Below are positions 1 through 9,711 of a DNA stretch of 64,000 bases, in pieces. Under the pieces are notes generated by a model. The model was not told the origin of the DNA, made no database searches, and saw only the letters and a list, made by a program, of their open reading frames with translations. The first letter of the stretch is position 1, and the number at the start of each line of letters is the position of its first letter. This DNA comes from Anodontia alba (taxonomy: Eukaryota; Mollusca; Bivalvia; Lucinida; Lucinidae): contig OZ024826.1 in assembly GCA_964016985.1 (NCBI GenBank), positions 62,192,910-62,256,909 of the forward strand. The letters are read 5' to 3'. A program made the translations under genes and the position numbers.

Positions 1-77
1 GTAGGCTGGGAAAATGGTCTTGAACAGGGACATACGACTGTTACATTTACATGTAACTATTCATTTATTTAATTTAA

Positions 78-144
78 GCAAACTGTGCAGACCCTGATCA
101 GATGCCGCGTTTTCTGGCGTCTGATCTGGGTCTGCACTGTTTGC
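78..144. repeat. Short hairpin repeat, 'GATCAGAC' family, copy 1
   Basis: The sequence GCAAACTGTGCAGACC reads inward and is answered by GGTCTGCACTGTTTGC, giving imperfect arms of about 29 bp around a short loop. The same arms (core CAGATCAGACGCC / GGCGTCTGATCTGG) recur at 3546-3612, 46782-47072, 47572-47600, 57686-57750 and 57986-58053. This is a dispersed hairpin family without coding capacity, probably a miniature inverted-repeat element or part of one. Confidence 0.7.
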
Positions 145-536
145 CAATGCTCCAGTACTACCCCCAGTCTAGGTTTTATAGATAACCCTCATTACACAAC
201 ACTCTGACAAGACTTGTCATAGCGACAAGACTAGCGCGGCTATGAATAACCGTTACCTGGATATTTTAGGCAAAATAGTTTTGTTTAAAACCGTTAGCTT
301 TCGGCTACGCGTATCTTCTCCAAACTGCTCCTCCTCATTCCACCACCTTTCCACAGACTCTGAGCCCTCATCTGCAGCAAGCGACCATTTCTGAAATCGC
401 GACGTATGGGGGTCCGTGGCATGGCATGGTGTAACGGACAGAGAATAACACATGACCAAAAAATGTCATGATGTTAGTATTAAATTCTACATTTAGACTG
501 GCTTTCCAAATTCTGTAACGTACTATTATATTCCGC
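145..536. other. No recognisable feature
   Basis: Unique-looking AT-rich sequence. Short ORFs on both strands resemble nothing I recognise and have no supporting context. Confidence 0.5.
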
Positions 537-608
537 TTGGTGGCATTTTTCAAATATTGGTCAATCTTCGAAGAATATGATATGCGCAGACCTTGGGGTG
601 GTGGGTGC

Positions 609-1047
609 GGGGGGGGGGGGGGGGTTAGCTTGGGGGTAATTGTGGTACGGGTGTTCGAGCCAGTTTTTCGAAACCTACCCCATTCATATACCTGGCCTTT
701 GAAAAACCGGACCCATTCATATACTAGATCGTCTGAAATGTTGACCCATTCATATACTGCCCTTTGATTTTTTGTACCCATTTATTGCTGGTAGTTAGAC
801 AAATATAGCAGTCAATTCATTGACTACCAAGAGAACAAGCAGCCTCGGAAAATCTCTGAACAAAAAATATGTGCATGAACTGGGATACGTCAGAAAAGTG
901 GGGCCTTTCATATAAAAATGGGATCAATCATATACTTTTTGCTGAAAAAAGGGGGCTAATCATATACTTGGCAGCGCTGAAAAAAGGGGACCATTCGGCA
1001 CGCACATCCATACTATGCCATATATAGAAAGTTACCCCCCCCCCCCT
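609..1047. repeat. Low-complexity block: G16 tract, 33 bp imperfect triplication, C13 tract
   Basis: A run of 16 G (609-624) opens the block and a run of 13 C (1035-1047) closes it. Between them CCATTCATATAC occurs at about 680, 714 and 746 with ~33 bp spacing, and the related motif AATCATATAC recurs near 911-965. On the plus strand the triplication encodes HSYT every 11 residues, but the reading frame is short and unsupported. The G tract facing a C tract suggests the ends of one repeat element. Confidence 0.5.
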
Positions 1048-1211
1048 CTTCAATATTGTTAGCATCCCACAAATTATTCATAGCTCTAATGAGAGAGCTA
1101 TATGCCCACCAAACTGACCTGTCGCTTTGACCTTGTGGTATAATATTTCGGAGTGGCTATTTACAGTCAACTATCATTAGCCAAAACAATAAAAACAAAC
1201 AAAAAAAAAAC

Positions 1212-1803
1212 GTTTAAGGTGGAAGACAATAAAACTCAGTATTTGGGTTAGAGACAAAAACTGTACATCAGTGAAAAATTCAATATTTCTAAAGAACGTT
1301 TCTGCTTTCAGTTTGTGCCTCATAATAACTCCTTCGTTTTTATAGCGTCACGAAATCGACATGGTTTTCGCGTTTTGATGTCATTATTTATCCGCATAAA
1401 AATGCATATTTTTTGCAATAACTTTACAAGGAACTGACATTCTGAATTTATTTTTATACCAAACTACTTGTAATAACATACCCTACGAATTGATCTAAGT
1501 TGTATTTTCCATTTATGTTCAGAAAATAAATTATCGCCGGAAAAGTGAATTATGGAAAAATTACGAATTCCTACTTTTTTCACGTTTAAAGCTAAATAGC
1601 GCGAAATCTAGCTCGAAAACAATATTTTTTGTTTTAATTATTTCCAAGCAAATTCAATTCGGAAGAGATTTATAAATAAAAACTAGTGGGTCACCGAACT
1701 AATTCTTTCAGGAAGAGAGATTTTATAACCCTACCCCCGTCCACTTTACATCGGCTTCACGGGTGACGTTAACGTAATATATGGTAGCTCTCGTTATTGC
1801 GTT
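1212..1803 (+). repeat. Left arm of a ~0.6 kb inverted-repeat pair
   Basis: Read as its reverse complement, this segment matches 8418-9021 almost end to end. Shared landmarks include GTGGAAGACAA at the outer end, AACGTTTCTGCTTTCAGTTT, TTGCAATAACTTTACAAGGA, ATAACCCTACCCCCG and ATATATGGTAGCTCTC at the inner end. By eye the arms are roughly 80-90% identical with small indels. Outer flanks differ beyond about 1211 and 9022. The arms could be long terminal inverted repeats of one ~7.8 kb element, or two dispersed repeats in opposite orientation. Confidence 0.75.
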
Positions 1804-2089
1804 AATTATATGTTACGTACGACAGGATGCTGTACAACTTGGGGTATAGTTGCATTTCTGAAAAAAGTAGGCCGATGACTTATATCTTTTTTACAAACCT
1901 GTTTTGAATTGACAATAATTTGAGATCATCTGACAAGCAGATGGTGTCTTCAGACTAGATTTCAAGCAATCTTGCCTTAAAGACAAAAATGTACAAATTC
2001 GAAAAAAAAGTGATTCACATTTTCTAGCGATCAAACATTAAGTGAGCATATTAGCAAGATCATCCTTTCATAAATCTCATTTCATGCGG

Positions 2090-2495
2090 TTAATCAATGA
2101 CGCCAAAATGCCCAAACCATACCTTTTTCATGACGTCATTACGAAAACACGCCTATTCAAATATATTGAAAATTTCACTACCCAAAAACTGAAAGTTTTC
2201 AGATAAACATTCTTATATTTTTCATATTTCTGCTAAAAACATAGAATGTGGGTACTCGTTAGAACCGTCTCGCCAAAACATAGATTAAGGCGGATCGAAC
2301 GAGTACCCACGATCTATGTTTTTGAAAAGAAATAAGAAAATAATGCATACCCCCGTAAACCCCAGTTTTACTATATGAAAGTGGGGCTTAAGGGGGGTAA
2401 AAATTATATAGGTATGTTTTCGTGATGTTGCAGAAATGACGGATTTATTATGACACACAACTGAAAGCAGAAACGTTATATGGAAGGATAAAAAA
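2090..2495 (-). repeat. Third, partial and diverged copy of the arm repeat, split by a palindromic element
   Basis: ATGCGGTTAATCAATGACGCC before the insert and TTATTATGACACACAACTG plus AAAGCAGAAACGTT after it resemble the right arm (8418-9021) in the same orientation. The palindromic element at 2138-2426 separates the two parts. This shows the arm sequence also exists as an independent repeat, which weakens but does not exclude the one-element reading of the inverted pair. Confidence 0.45.
2138..2426. mobile_element. Palindromic MITE family A, copy 1 (289 bp, degraded centre)
   Basis: The ends are ATTACGAAAACACGCCTAT and ATAGGTATGTTTTCGTGAT, an imperfect terminal inverted repeat. The centre has GTGGGTACTCGTTAGAACC facing GAACGAGTACCCAC, but one hairpin arm is rearranged here. 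Two better preserved relatives lie at 43412-43706 and 45809-46087 with the same order of landmarks: the ends, the hairpin, CCCCTGTAAACCCCAG-type sequence and AAGTGGGG. It has no coding capacity. No convincing target-site duplication is visible. Confidence 0.8.
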
Positions 2496-3147
2496 AAATC
2501 TGTAAGGACATGTTCTATATCTTAAAGTATCACATAGTAAAAAGTCAGTTTTCTATACCAAGGAACCAATGTTTTTGACATTACATTCACCATCCGTTAG
2601 AATGCACTAAGTTTCTATGTGTATGTTTATTGACATTTTTTTTTCTTTTCAATGAACAGTTTGAAGAGTTTTTATCTAAAATTATCTCGAAGACGCTAAT
2701 GCAATAAACAAGTTCCAAAAATTCCAAGTCTGGCACCAATTGAGATAGAGACCCTTTCAATTCCCTATTTTTTCCATTCAGAGGGAGATAATGTAGGACA
2801 GGTAGATATTGAATTATGTTTGAAGCCGTACGATGGGGATTTCGGAGAAAATAATGTTTTACTCATAGACATTTGTGTAAGACATTTACAGAATGTCAAA
2901 TGCCATTTATCTTATAGGAAACTGTTTCTGAATGGAATACGATTTTTAATTAAGGGACCATAAGTCCATAATTTATAACTCCATTTTTTTTTTATTTATT
3001 TATTTTTTTTTTTTTTGCAAAGCTAGACGTTTAACAAAAAAGACCATAAAACATTTTAACGAACAAATTTACCCATAAACAGGTTTTCCGAATAAAAATC
3101 TGTATACTTTTTATTGCCTCAGAGTACGTATATATCATGGATTACAA
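2496..3147. other. AT-rich, no supported feature
   Basis: The stretch holds long A/T runs, for example near 2990-3020, and no ORF of note. Nothing here is recognisable to me. Confidence 0.5.
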
Positions 3148-3363
3148 ATGAGACCGCCTCTGCATTTCTTGAATATCAGCCACCGGCATGAAAATGGAAA
3201 AGTCATCAAACAGAACCCCGATGACGCAAGGCTTGAAGTAACAGTTTACCAGACTGAAAAAGCGTATAGAACCATATATGTCACCTTAGATGAGTTCCAA
3301 ACAGTAATCGCTCGCATGCGATGTATGGACAGGACTTTGTACATCTACATTGTGTACAGCTAG
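3148..3363 (+). CDS. Unrecognised 71-residue ORF, possible exon or relic
   Basis: This ATG-to-TAG frame gives a mixed, protein-like composition (residues 23-51 contain DDARLEVTVY and TLDEFQTVIARM) rather than the repetitive or hydrophobic translations typical of this window. I do not recognise the family. There is no visible neighbour, promoter or convincing splice context. It could be a short exon, a fragment of a decayed element, or chance. It also lies inside the interval bracketed by the 0.6 kb inverted repeats. Confidence 0.2.
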   Translation: MRPPLHFLNISHRHENGKVIKQNPDDARLEVTVYQTEKAYRTIYVTLDEFQTVIARMRCMDRTLYIYIVYS

Positions 3364-3545
3364 GTACCAGTCTGCCGGACACATGCGCGATCGCTCGCAG
3401 TTTTGAACGCAGTTCGGATAATTAGAATATCGCCCTAATTTCGTCCTGATATGACGGTAATACCATTGAAGTCAAAGCATTGACAGCCCTGGTTGGTCGA
3501 TTATCTCTGAATATAGACTAGTAAAACGAAGAATGTGTAATTTAA

Positions 3546-3612
3546 GCAAACAGTGTAGGCCCAGATCAGAAACCGCGTTCTCTGTCGTCTGATCTGGGTC
3601 TGCACGGTTTGC
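3546..3612. repeat. Short hairpin repeat, 'GATCAGAC' family, copy 2
   Basis: GCAAACAGTGTAGGCCCAGA faces TCTGGGTCTGCACGGTTTGC as imperfect inverted arms. The flanking sequence after the hairpin (CCCAGCACTAAGCTTAGTCC) resembles that after copy 1 (CCAGTACTACCCCCAGTCT), so the repeat unit is longer than the hairpin. Confidence 0.7.
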
Positions 3613-4367
3613 CTGTGTCCCAGCACTAAGCTTAGTCCAGATTTCAGAAAATAGTTCGGTTCGGAGATCACAGGTTGTGGGTTCCATATTGTGAACAGTA
3701 AGTCCGTCTAACGCGCGGTTTGATTTCATTGGTCATTGATAATCATGTAGATATCAACCTAAAGGAAAGTTTGTTTTTGTATACTCTGGGTCGATTGTAA
3801 AGATTCGACCAAAAAAAAAAAAAAAATAACAAAACTGATTGTCTACGTCAAAACGTTATCGTGAAGATTCCGTTTGTAAGCCGTTTTCCCATTATGAAAA
3901 TTTGTGTTTGGATTGGGCCTTTATCGATTGACTATGTATGAAAAGGGACATTCATGTTTTTATTTACCAGATTTTATTTTACCAGACTCAATATTTCAAT
4001 AATACAGTTTTATAAAGGTTTTATACAAGAAATATTCCTCATAAACCGACGTTTGTCAGAAATCACCATTTCATTTGGAAAAGGGAACGGCTAATTCTAC
4101 AGGCAGATTTTTATTGTCGTACGGTATAAACAGGTCAGATATATTAGTCCTTCTGTCATTTGTTTGTCCTTCGACAAATCATTTGCCCTTCCACAGACTT
4201 ACTTGTCGAAGGGCAAACTGGGGTATTCAGAGACCAAAATTATAATAAAATGAAACTTCCGAATGAATGTACATGAATCAATACCCTTTGTTTTGTGATG
4301 GTCAGCCATACCACTTACCTTTTTCAATTTAGTTGGACACAACCACGAAATACACACAAAAAACAAC
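3613..4367. other. No recognised gene; short imperfect inverted repeat near 4162-4216
   Basis: The only structure noticed is TGTCCTTCGACAAATCATTTGCCC answered by TGTCGAAGGGCAAAC, an imperfect interleaved inverted repeat. An A15 run lies near 3811. Coding potential is absent. Confidence 0.4.
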
Positions 4368-4605
4368 TAAGCCTGTCCATGACAAGCTAACAATTTAGTC
4401 TGTGCGCCTAGCGAAGACTCGGATCAAACTGGGCATTCTCTTAGTCTGATCAGAAGCTTTGCTGTGCGCACAATGTATACCTAAGGGCCCAATCTGCTTT
4501 CATGCGGACATCAAAAATGTTGATCAGACTAGATAGATGCCCAGGCTGATCCAAATCTTCACAGGGTGCACAAGAAATTGCTGGTTCTGTCATGCGGTGG
4601 CTTAA
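4368..4605. mobile_element. MITE-like inverted-repeat element, family B, copy 1
   Basis: The left end TAAGCCTGTCCATGACA and the right end TGTCATGCGGTGGCTTA pair imperfectly, and the similarity continues inward (AGCGAAGACTCGGATCA against TGATCCAAATCTTCACAG). A better preserved relative is at 16885-17125 and weaker ones near 41440-41590 and 58200-58370. The interior again carries TCTGATCAGA blocks. Non-coding. Confidence 0.6.
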
Positions 4606-5239
4606 TTCGTATATGGAAATAACACAATTTTTTAAAACAAAATCTAAATCTTCAAATGCGGCGAGAATTTATATGATCATTTGATCAATTAGTGGTTTTC
4701 TTCACTCAGTCAATGGTCGGGAAGCCTGTCCAGGAACAATGTGATTAGACTAACTGACCGTGGCCGACCGAAATGGCCTAAATTGTGTTGAAGGACCGTA
4801 AAACCCGATCCTTTATGCTACCTAGCCCCGAGTTTAGTGCAACTTTGTTCACATTTTGTGTTGAAACTTACAGTTTCAAACGACCGGAAAATGTAATGAA
4901 AGAGCAACACTTTATCAATGTATAGTCAATTATTTTAGCTGTGAAGGGCGTGTCCGATATTTCGACAGACATTCTGAGGATAATTGATGACTAACTTCAC
5001 GGCTAAAAAAGTATAGTATACGTGGATACTTTTCCTGGCCACCAAACAGCACAAACACAACTCCTGTAATCTCAAAATAACATGAAAAGAGATCCTTTGA
5101 AAATTTGGTATCCACAATTTGAAAACAACATACTCGACGAGTCTGTTCATGGGAGAAAATGGTGGATTCAACAACATCTATCGTGTCGCCCAATTCCAGT
5201 GGTTGAATATAAAAACACTGCAAAGATTGCATTATTACT
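4606..5239. other. No supported gene
   Basis: A 100-residue minus-strand frame (4930-5232) overlaps another open frame and has no recognisable similarity. I treat it as chance. No repeat structure was noticed. Confidence 0.4.
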
Positions 5240-5430
5240 GACCAACCTTGGCCTTTAACAATCCTAGATCAGCTTTCTATAATATTAATGCCTACATCAA
5301 GTTTGATGAAAATCCGTTGACATTGACCAAGTTATCGTCTGGAAACGAAAATACGGAGGGACGGACGGACTTACGGACGACCAACGTGAAACCATTATGC
5401 CCCGCCACTATTATGTAGCGGGGTAAAATA
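5240..5430 (+). repeat. 3' tail of a dispersed repeat with GGACGGACGG motif and GC hairpin
   Basis: CAAGTTTGATGAAAATCCGTTG and AAGTTATCGTCTGGAAACG lead to GGACGGACGGAC, then CCCCGC and GCGGGG form a short hairpin before TAAAATAA. Comparable tails (GACGGACGG followed by a CCCC...GGGG hairpin and A-rich end) close elements at 39540-39614, 45300-45395, 55340-55404 and 62690-62760. Confidence 0.55.
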
Positions 5431-5501
5431 AGTGTTAAGCCATACAGTTCCAAGGCTCATTTCATGTAATGAATCAAAGGATTGATAGTCCTAAGAGTCT
5501 G

Positions 5502-6163
5502 CTAGCTTGTAAAGTATTGATGGAGTGCTGTGTATTTTGTATGCAAACACAATACATGCAAAGAAGATAGGTGGCATTCCAATGCTATCAATACTACACC
5601 ATAAGATGGAGCTCTATGGAATATATCAAGCATCTGGGCATTGTACTTCCTGAAAAGAAGACTTTCTTTAAAAACTCTATTAAATGTACGCCAAGTGAAG
5701 ACTGCATATGGGTTGAATGAGAAAGTCATAGCGAGTGTTGTCTCTCAATCAAGGAAAGGATACTCCACTGAGGATATGATTTTTTTTTCACTTTCCAGTG
5801 ATAATGCTGGTTGTCAAGTGAAAAATAAGATGGCAAATCACATGGCTCTAAATAGTCATGATATGTCTTGGAATTCTTTTTCGCATACTTGTATAATTTA
5901 TCTCCTGCATACAGAATTTCATTCATGTTGTTAACATTCCACATGTTGGTACAGATCCTTTTCTGTACAGCTTTCACCAAAAATACTAAACAACATGGTA
6001 GGCATTGACGCCCTCTTGAATCAGGACTAAATATCTCATCTCCTTGATGGATACTTCCTTGCAATAATACAGATGCATTTTCTTGTAGATTTATATGATT
6101 TGATGGACCTGGAGTTTGCTCTATATCCATATTTTCACACTTGCTTACAACCAGTGGCTTCAT
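5502..6163 (-). pseudogene. Cysteine-protease-like (OTU/C76-type) fragment, broken
   Basis: The minus strand reads from an ATG at 6163 to a stop at 5726 (145 residues). Residues 35-58 contain GSIHQGDEIF followed by SRGRQC, and residues 75-95 contain W, NEILYAGDKLY and then YLEPCDLP at 104-111. I associate this order (HQGD, then G-x-Q-C, then the GD-x-LY block) with cysteine-protease-like domains in invertebrate and fish mobile-element proteins and in herpesvirus tegument proteases; Cys54 would be the nucleophile. After the stop, another frame (5729-5502, with RVFKESLLF) may continue the domain, which implies a frameshift. A stop lies just upstream of the ATG, so any N-terminal part is lost or on another exon. 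No catalytic His/Asp block is visible. It could equally be a relic of an unrelated gene; assignment is tentative. Confidence 0.35.
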
Positions 6164-7058
6164 CCAATATTAAATTTACATTCAGAGACAAGGCTTTGTG
6201 AGAAAATTTACTATTCCTTGAAAAACAACCAACATGAACACTCTGTACTACATGCTTTCACTATCAATTTCTCAAAATCAGTCAGATGGAAATGCATTCT
6301 ACTTGTTTTAATGTATAAATAAGAATGGGTCTTTACTGAGGCATCTGTGTGAAACAGATATACATAAATAATCTAACCATGTACTGAAAAACTAAATACA
6401 ATTATTTCTCTTCTGTTTTGTTTCTTTCTTCACAAAAAATCCATTTTATTATCTGCATATATAGGCCAATGCTGTGATTGGAGTAATGAACCTCTTTATT
6501 TTCCAATGAAGTTTATCACCTGATTATTCCAAATGAGTGTATCTCCAGCAGCAATTTCCAATTTCTAGAATTATTAAAGTTCAACTCTAGATATGCTCCA
6601 ATTCATACAAATTCAACACCTGATGTAGCTCCACGATTATTCTAGTGCAATTTTATAAATTTACTCTATCTTTATCAACTTATTATTAAAACAAAAGCAG
6701 ATTAAATAAATTTGAAATGGCTATGTTCAGTCCAGATTAGCTGTAATAATTGACTGTCATTTGCTGGTGCTTCACCTAAGCATCAACAGATTAGCCCGAC
6801 CAGCTATGCCTACCCTTTTCAAGAGATTTTCAGATTTCCAAAAAAGAAGGGTCATAAACCTATAAATGGGCCAGCAGTCGTAAAACAACTCCGTGTCACT
6901 GAGGTGTGAATTAAGCTATTTCATGTAGAAGGAATGAATTAAGTGTCATATTTCTTGCTATATTCAATATCGAATTAGTAGATTCTGATTATGTAAATAC
7001 TGATACCTTTCTTTTCGTTCAGCTTCCGTTGCTAAGCACAACATCAAAGCTGGCGAGC
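6164..7058. other. AT-rich, no recognised feature
   Basis: Both strands are rich in stops. No inverted or tandem repeats were noticed, apart from ordinary A/T runs. Confidence 0.5.
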
Positions 7059-7679
7059 GGTCCTACTAATCACCCCATGGCACCCCACGGCACCCCCCAC
7101 GGCATCAAACTATATGGATATTTATCATAAAATAGATGGACAAGTATACTTTTGCAATACTCGTCTTCATCTTAATACTGAACAGAGATTTATATTGATG
7201 ATGATGACTTGTGTTTGATTTAAATATTATGTCTAAAACTCTCGTAATTTTTTGCACCCCATGGCATCAAAATATATGTATATTTACCATAAAATATGTG
7301 TTTTAGACGGCCAGTAAAAGTTTTGTAATACTTGTCTCTATCTAAATAAACAGAGTATTTATACTGATGATTTGTGTTTGAACTTGAATATAAAATGTAA
7401 TTGTAAGTTAAAACTTATTTTTGATAGACTATCAACTTACACCATTGGTCTCTTTGCTATATTTTAGCGTCAGTTTGAATCTTGGTGTTTAGGCGCCCCG
7501 AGATAATCGCTTGAAGTAAGGTTAATGTCTTAAACTATCACAAAAACAAATTTGGATACATAAAAAAAACTACTACCCTGGTGTAATTTCAGCATTCAGT
7601 TAATAAATACAATGAAATAATTGAGTGCCGTGGGGTGCATTGGGATGCCGTGGGGTGTCATGGGGTGATTAGTAGGACC
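7059..7679. mobile_element. 620 bp inverted-repeat element with CCCCACGGCA ends
   Basis: The left end reads GGTCCTACTAATCACCCCAT and the right end ATGGGGTGATTAGTAGGACC, exact reverse complements over 19-20 bp. The inverted similarity continues through several CACCCCACGGCA-type blocks to roughly 45 bp. Inside, two ~155 bp imperfect direct repeats begin at about 7103 and 7263 (each with ATATATG, ATATTTA, CATAAAATA, and later GATTTATA/GTATTTATA and TTGTGTTTGA). Non-coding. No clear target duplication was identified. Confidence 0.8.
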
Positions 7680-8417
7680 CCGTGCCGAGTTAAAGCCTTG
7701 ACAAATGTAGCGTGTATTACTACACCGAATTTTGAAGTCTATGTTTCAAATTGCATTATCTAAATCGATTTCAGTTACAGTTATGTTAGCGAAATAAAAA
7801 AAAAAGCCATACAAAATTCCGCTGCTTCACATTCAGTTCACCGTAATAGTGCCGCACTGCGTCTGATTAAGAAGTAGTGCGCGTATAAATATACGCATAA
7901 ATAGCTGTGATGAGAATCCGCTCGTAAAACCCCATGCGATTGCAAAGAGCCTGCTAGCTGTCGCTAGCAGACTCAAAAATCAGCGTAAAAGTCAACCAAA
8001 AAAAAAAAAAAAAAGACTAAAAGTCAACAAAAAAAGACATCTTATAACGAAAGAATTCTGACGTTTCAAACCACATTCGCAATCGAAATAAAATGTGACA
8101 CATACATGTACACTGATTGATGATTTTTAATAGGGATCTGTCGGCATTATAATATTTTTACCCAGGCTGCAAGAGTTGATTGACAATTTCTTTTCTTTTT
8201 CATTTTTTTTCATTTTTTTTTTTTTTTTTTTTTTTCTTGTTGCCTCGATTTTGACGGGCCTGTCGGGATAGGAAAACAAGATTTTTTTTTCAGCATTACA
8301 GGTACCTGTCCGGATTCTAAAACACGCATTTTGGTGAATTAAATCAACGTCTTTGGTTTATTCAGAGAAAATATCGGGATAGTTTTTCGCTTTTCAAACT
8401 TTCTTTTATACTTCATA
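7680..8417. other. Low-complexity gap with A- and T-runs
   Basis: An A17 run lies near 7998 and a T23 run at 8213-8235. A small hairpin (GAGCCTGCTAGC / GCTAGCAGACTC) sits at about 7948-7976. No coding evidence. Confidence 0.5.
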
Positions 8418-9021
8418 ACACAATAAAGAGAGCTACCATATATTACGTTAACGTCAACCGTGAAACCGATGTAAAACGAATTTTAACACGTCCGGGGGTA
8501 GGGTTATGAAATCTCTTTTATTGAAAGATTTAGTTCGGCGACCTACTATTTTTTATTTATAAATCTCTTATGAATTGAATTGGCTTGGAAATAAATAAAA
8601 AAAAATAATATTGTCTTCGAGCTAGATTTCTCGCAATTTAGCTTTAAATGTGAAAAAGGTAGGAATTCGTAAATTTTCCAGAATTCACTTTTCTTGCGAT
8701 AACTTATTTTCTGAACATATACGCAAAATACAACTTAGATCAAGTCAAAGGGCATGTTGTTACAAACAGTTTGGTATAAAAATAAATTCAGAATGTCAGT
8801 TCCTTGTAAAGTTATTGCAAAAAATATGTATGTTTATGCGGATAAATAATGACGTCAAAAACGCGAAAACAATGTCGATTTCGTGACGTTATAAAAACAT
8901 AGGACTTATTATGAGGCGCAAACTGAAAGCAGAAACGTTCTTTAGAAAGATTGAATGTTTTACTGATGTAAAGTTTTTGTCTCTAACCTAAATATTGAGT
9001 TTTGTTGTCTTCCACTTTAAA
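8418..9021 (-). repeat. Right arm of the ~0.6 kb inverted-repeat pair
   Basis: This is the reverse complement partner of 1212-1803. Landmarks in order are GAGAGCTACCATATATTACG, GGGGGTAGGGTTATGAAATC, TAAAGTTATTGCAAA, AACTGAAAGCAGAAACGTT and TTGTCTTCCACTTTAAA. It is open as a 78-codon frame at 8650-8886, but its counterpart in the left arm is not conserved as protein, so I do not call a gene. See the left arm entry for alternatives. Confidence 0.75.
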
Positions 9022-9152
9022 TGGCTATTTAGTCATATTATTTACAAATTTCTTCTTGAAGAAGTCGTGTTTATTACAAATTTATGCTAGATGGGGCACT
9101 TGAAATTATATAACTTCATTTTGCATTACAAGGATGCGGTATTGTATGTCTT

Positions 9153-9249
9153 AGTTATACCATGGTTCGTGCGTATGTGCGATGCGATAATGCACGAGCG
9201 CGAGCGAGTGCATTATCGCACGTACATGCGTAGAACCATGATATAACTG
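9153..9249. mobile_element. 97 bp hairpin element (GC-rich loop)
   Basis: AGTTATACCATGGTTC at the left end faces GAACCATGATATAACT at the right. The arms continue inward as GCGATAATGCA and TGCATTATCGC around a CGAGCGCGAGCGAG loop. The whole segment is an imperfect palindrome of about 41 bp per arm, likely a foldback or MITE. Confidence 0.65.
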
Positions 9250-9519
9250 ATTTATCACATTTTCATGCATGCAGATCAATTACATCGCGAGATATTTCGT
9301 GCTGAATGTTGGGAACTTTGGCTACTATGTGATAATATAAGGTTATTACACTGATATTGATTGCCTCTAATTGGTGTATCAAGGGACGCGAGCTTACGAG
9401 GTGTTTGAAGGAAGTCAGATTAGTCTGCACATTCTGGCAATCTGATCAGAGTAGGTGTACTTTAAAACACCTATGAACGAACAATGTAGAACAATGTATA
9501 ATATAAGTTTGTTTGTTGT

Positions 9520-9711
9520 TTTTTACTATAAATAGCCATTTCAGCGTTTTTTTGGCTATTGACATTTGACTGCAAATAGCCAATTTAACGTTTTTGAGCC
9601 TCTTCATTTATATTTACAGGTATAGGTATAGGTAAAAATATAACCTTGTCCTGTTTTCATTTTTCTATTTGACATAATACAGCTGGAGGTCCCCGAACAA
9701 GGTTATATTTT
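9520..9711. repeat. Two adjacent inverted repeats
   Basis: First, AAATAGCCATTTCAGCGTTT at 9531 and CAAATAGCCAATTTAACGTTT at 9584 lie about 50 bp apart and also resemble sequence at 1151-1195 outside the left 0.6 kb arm (in inverted orientation). Second, AAAATATAACCTTGTCC at 9634 faces GAACAAGGTTATATTTT ending at 9711. No coding potential. Confidence 0.45.

Noticed and set aside
4930..5232. 100-codon minus-strand ORF.
   Set aside because: It overlaps another open frame, has no recognisable motif, and sits in unremarkable AT-rich sequence.
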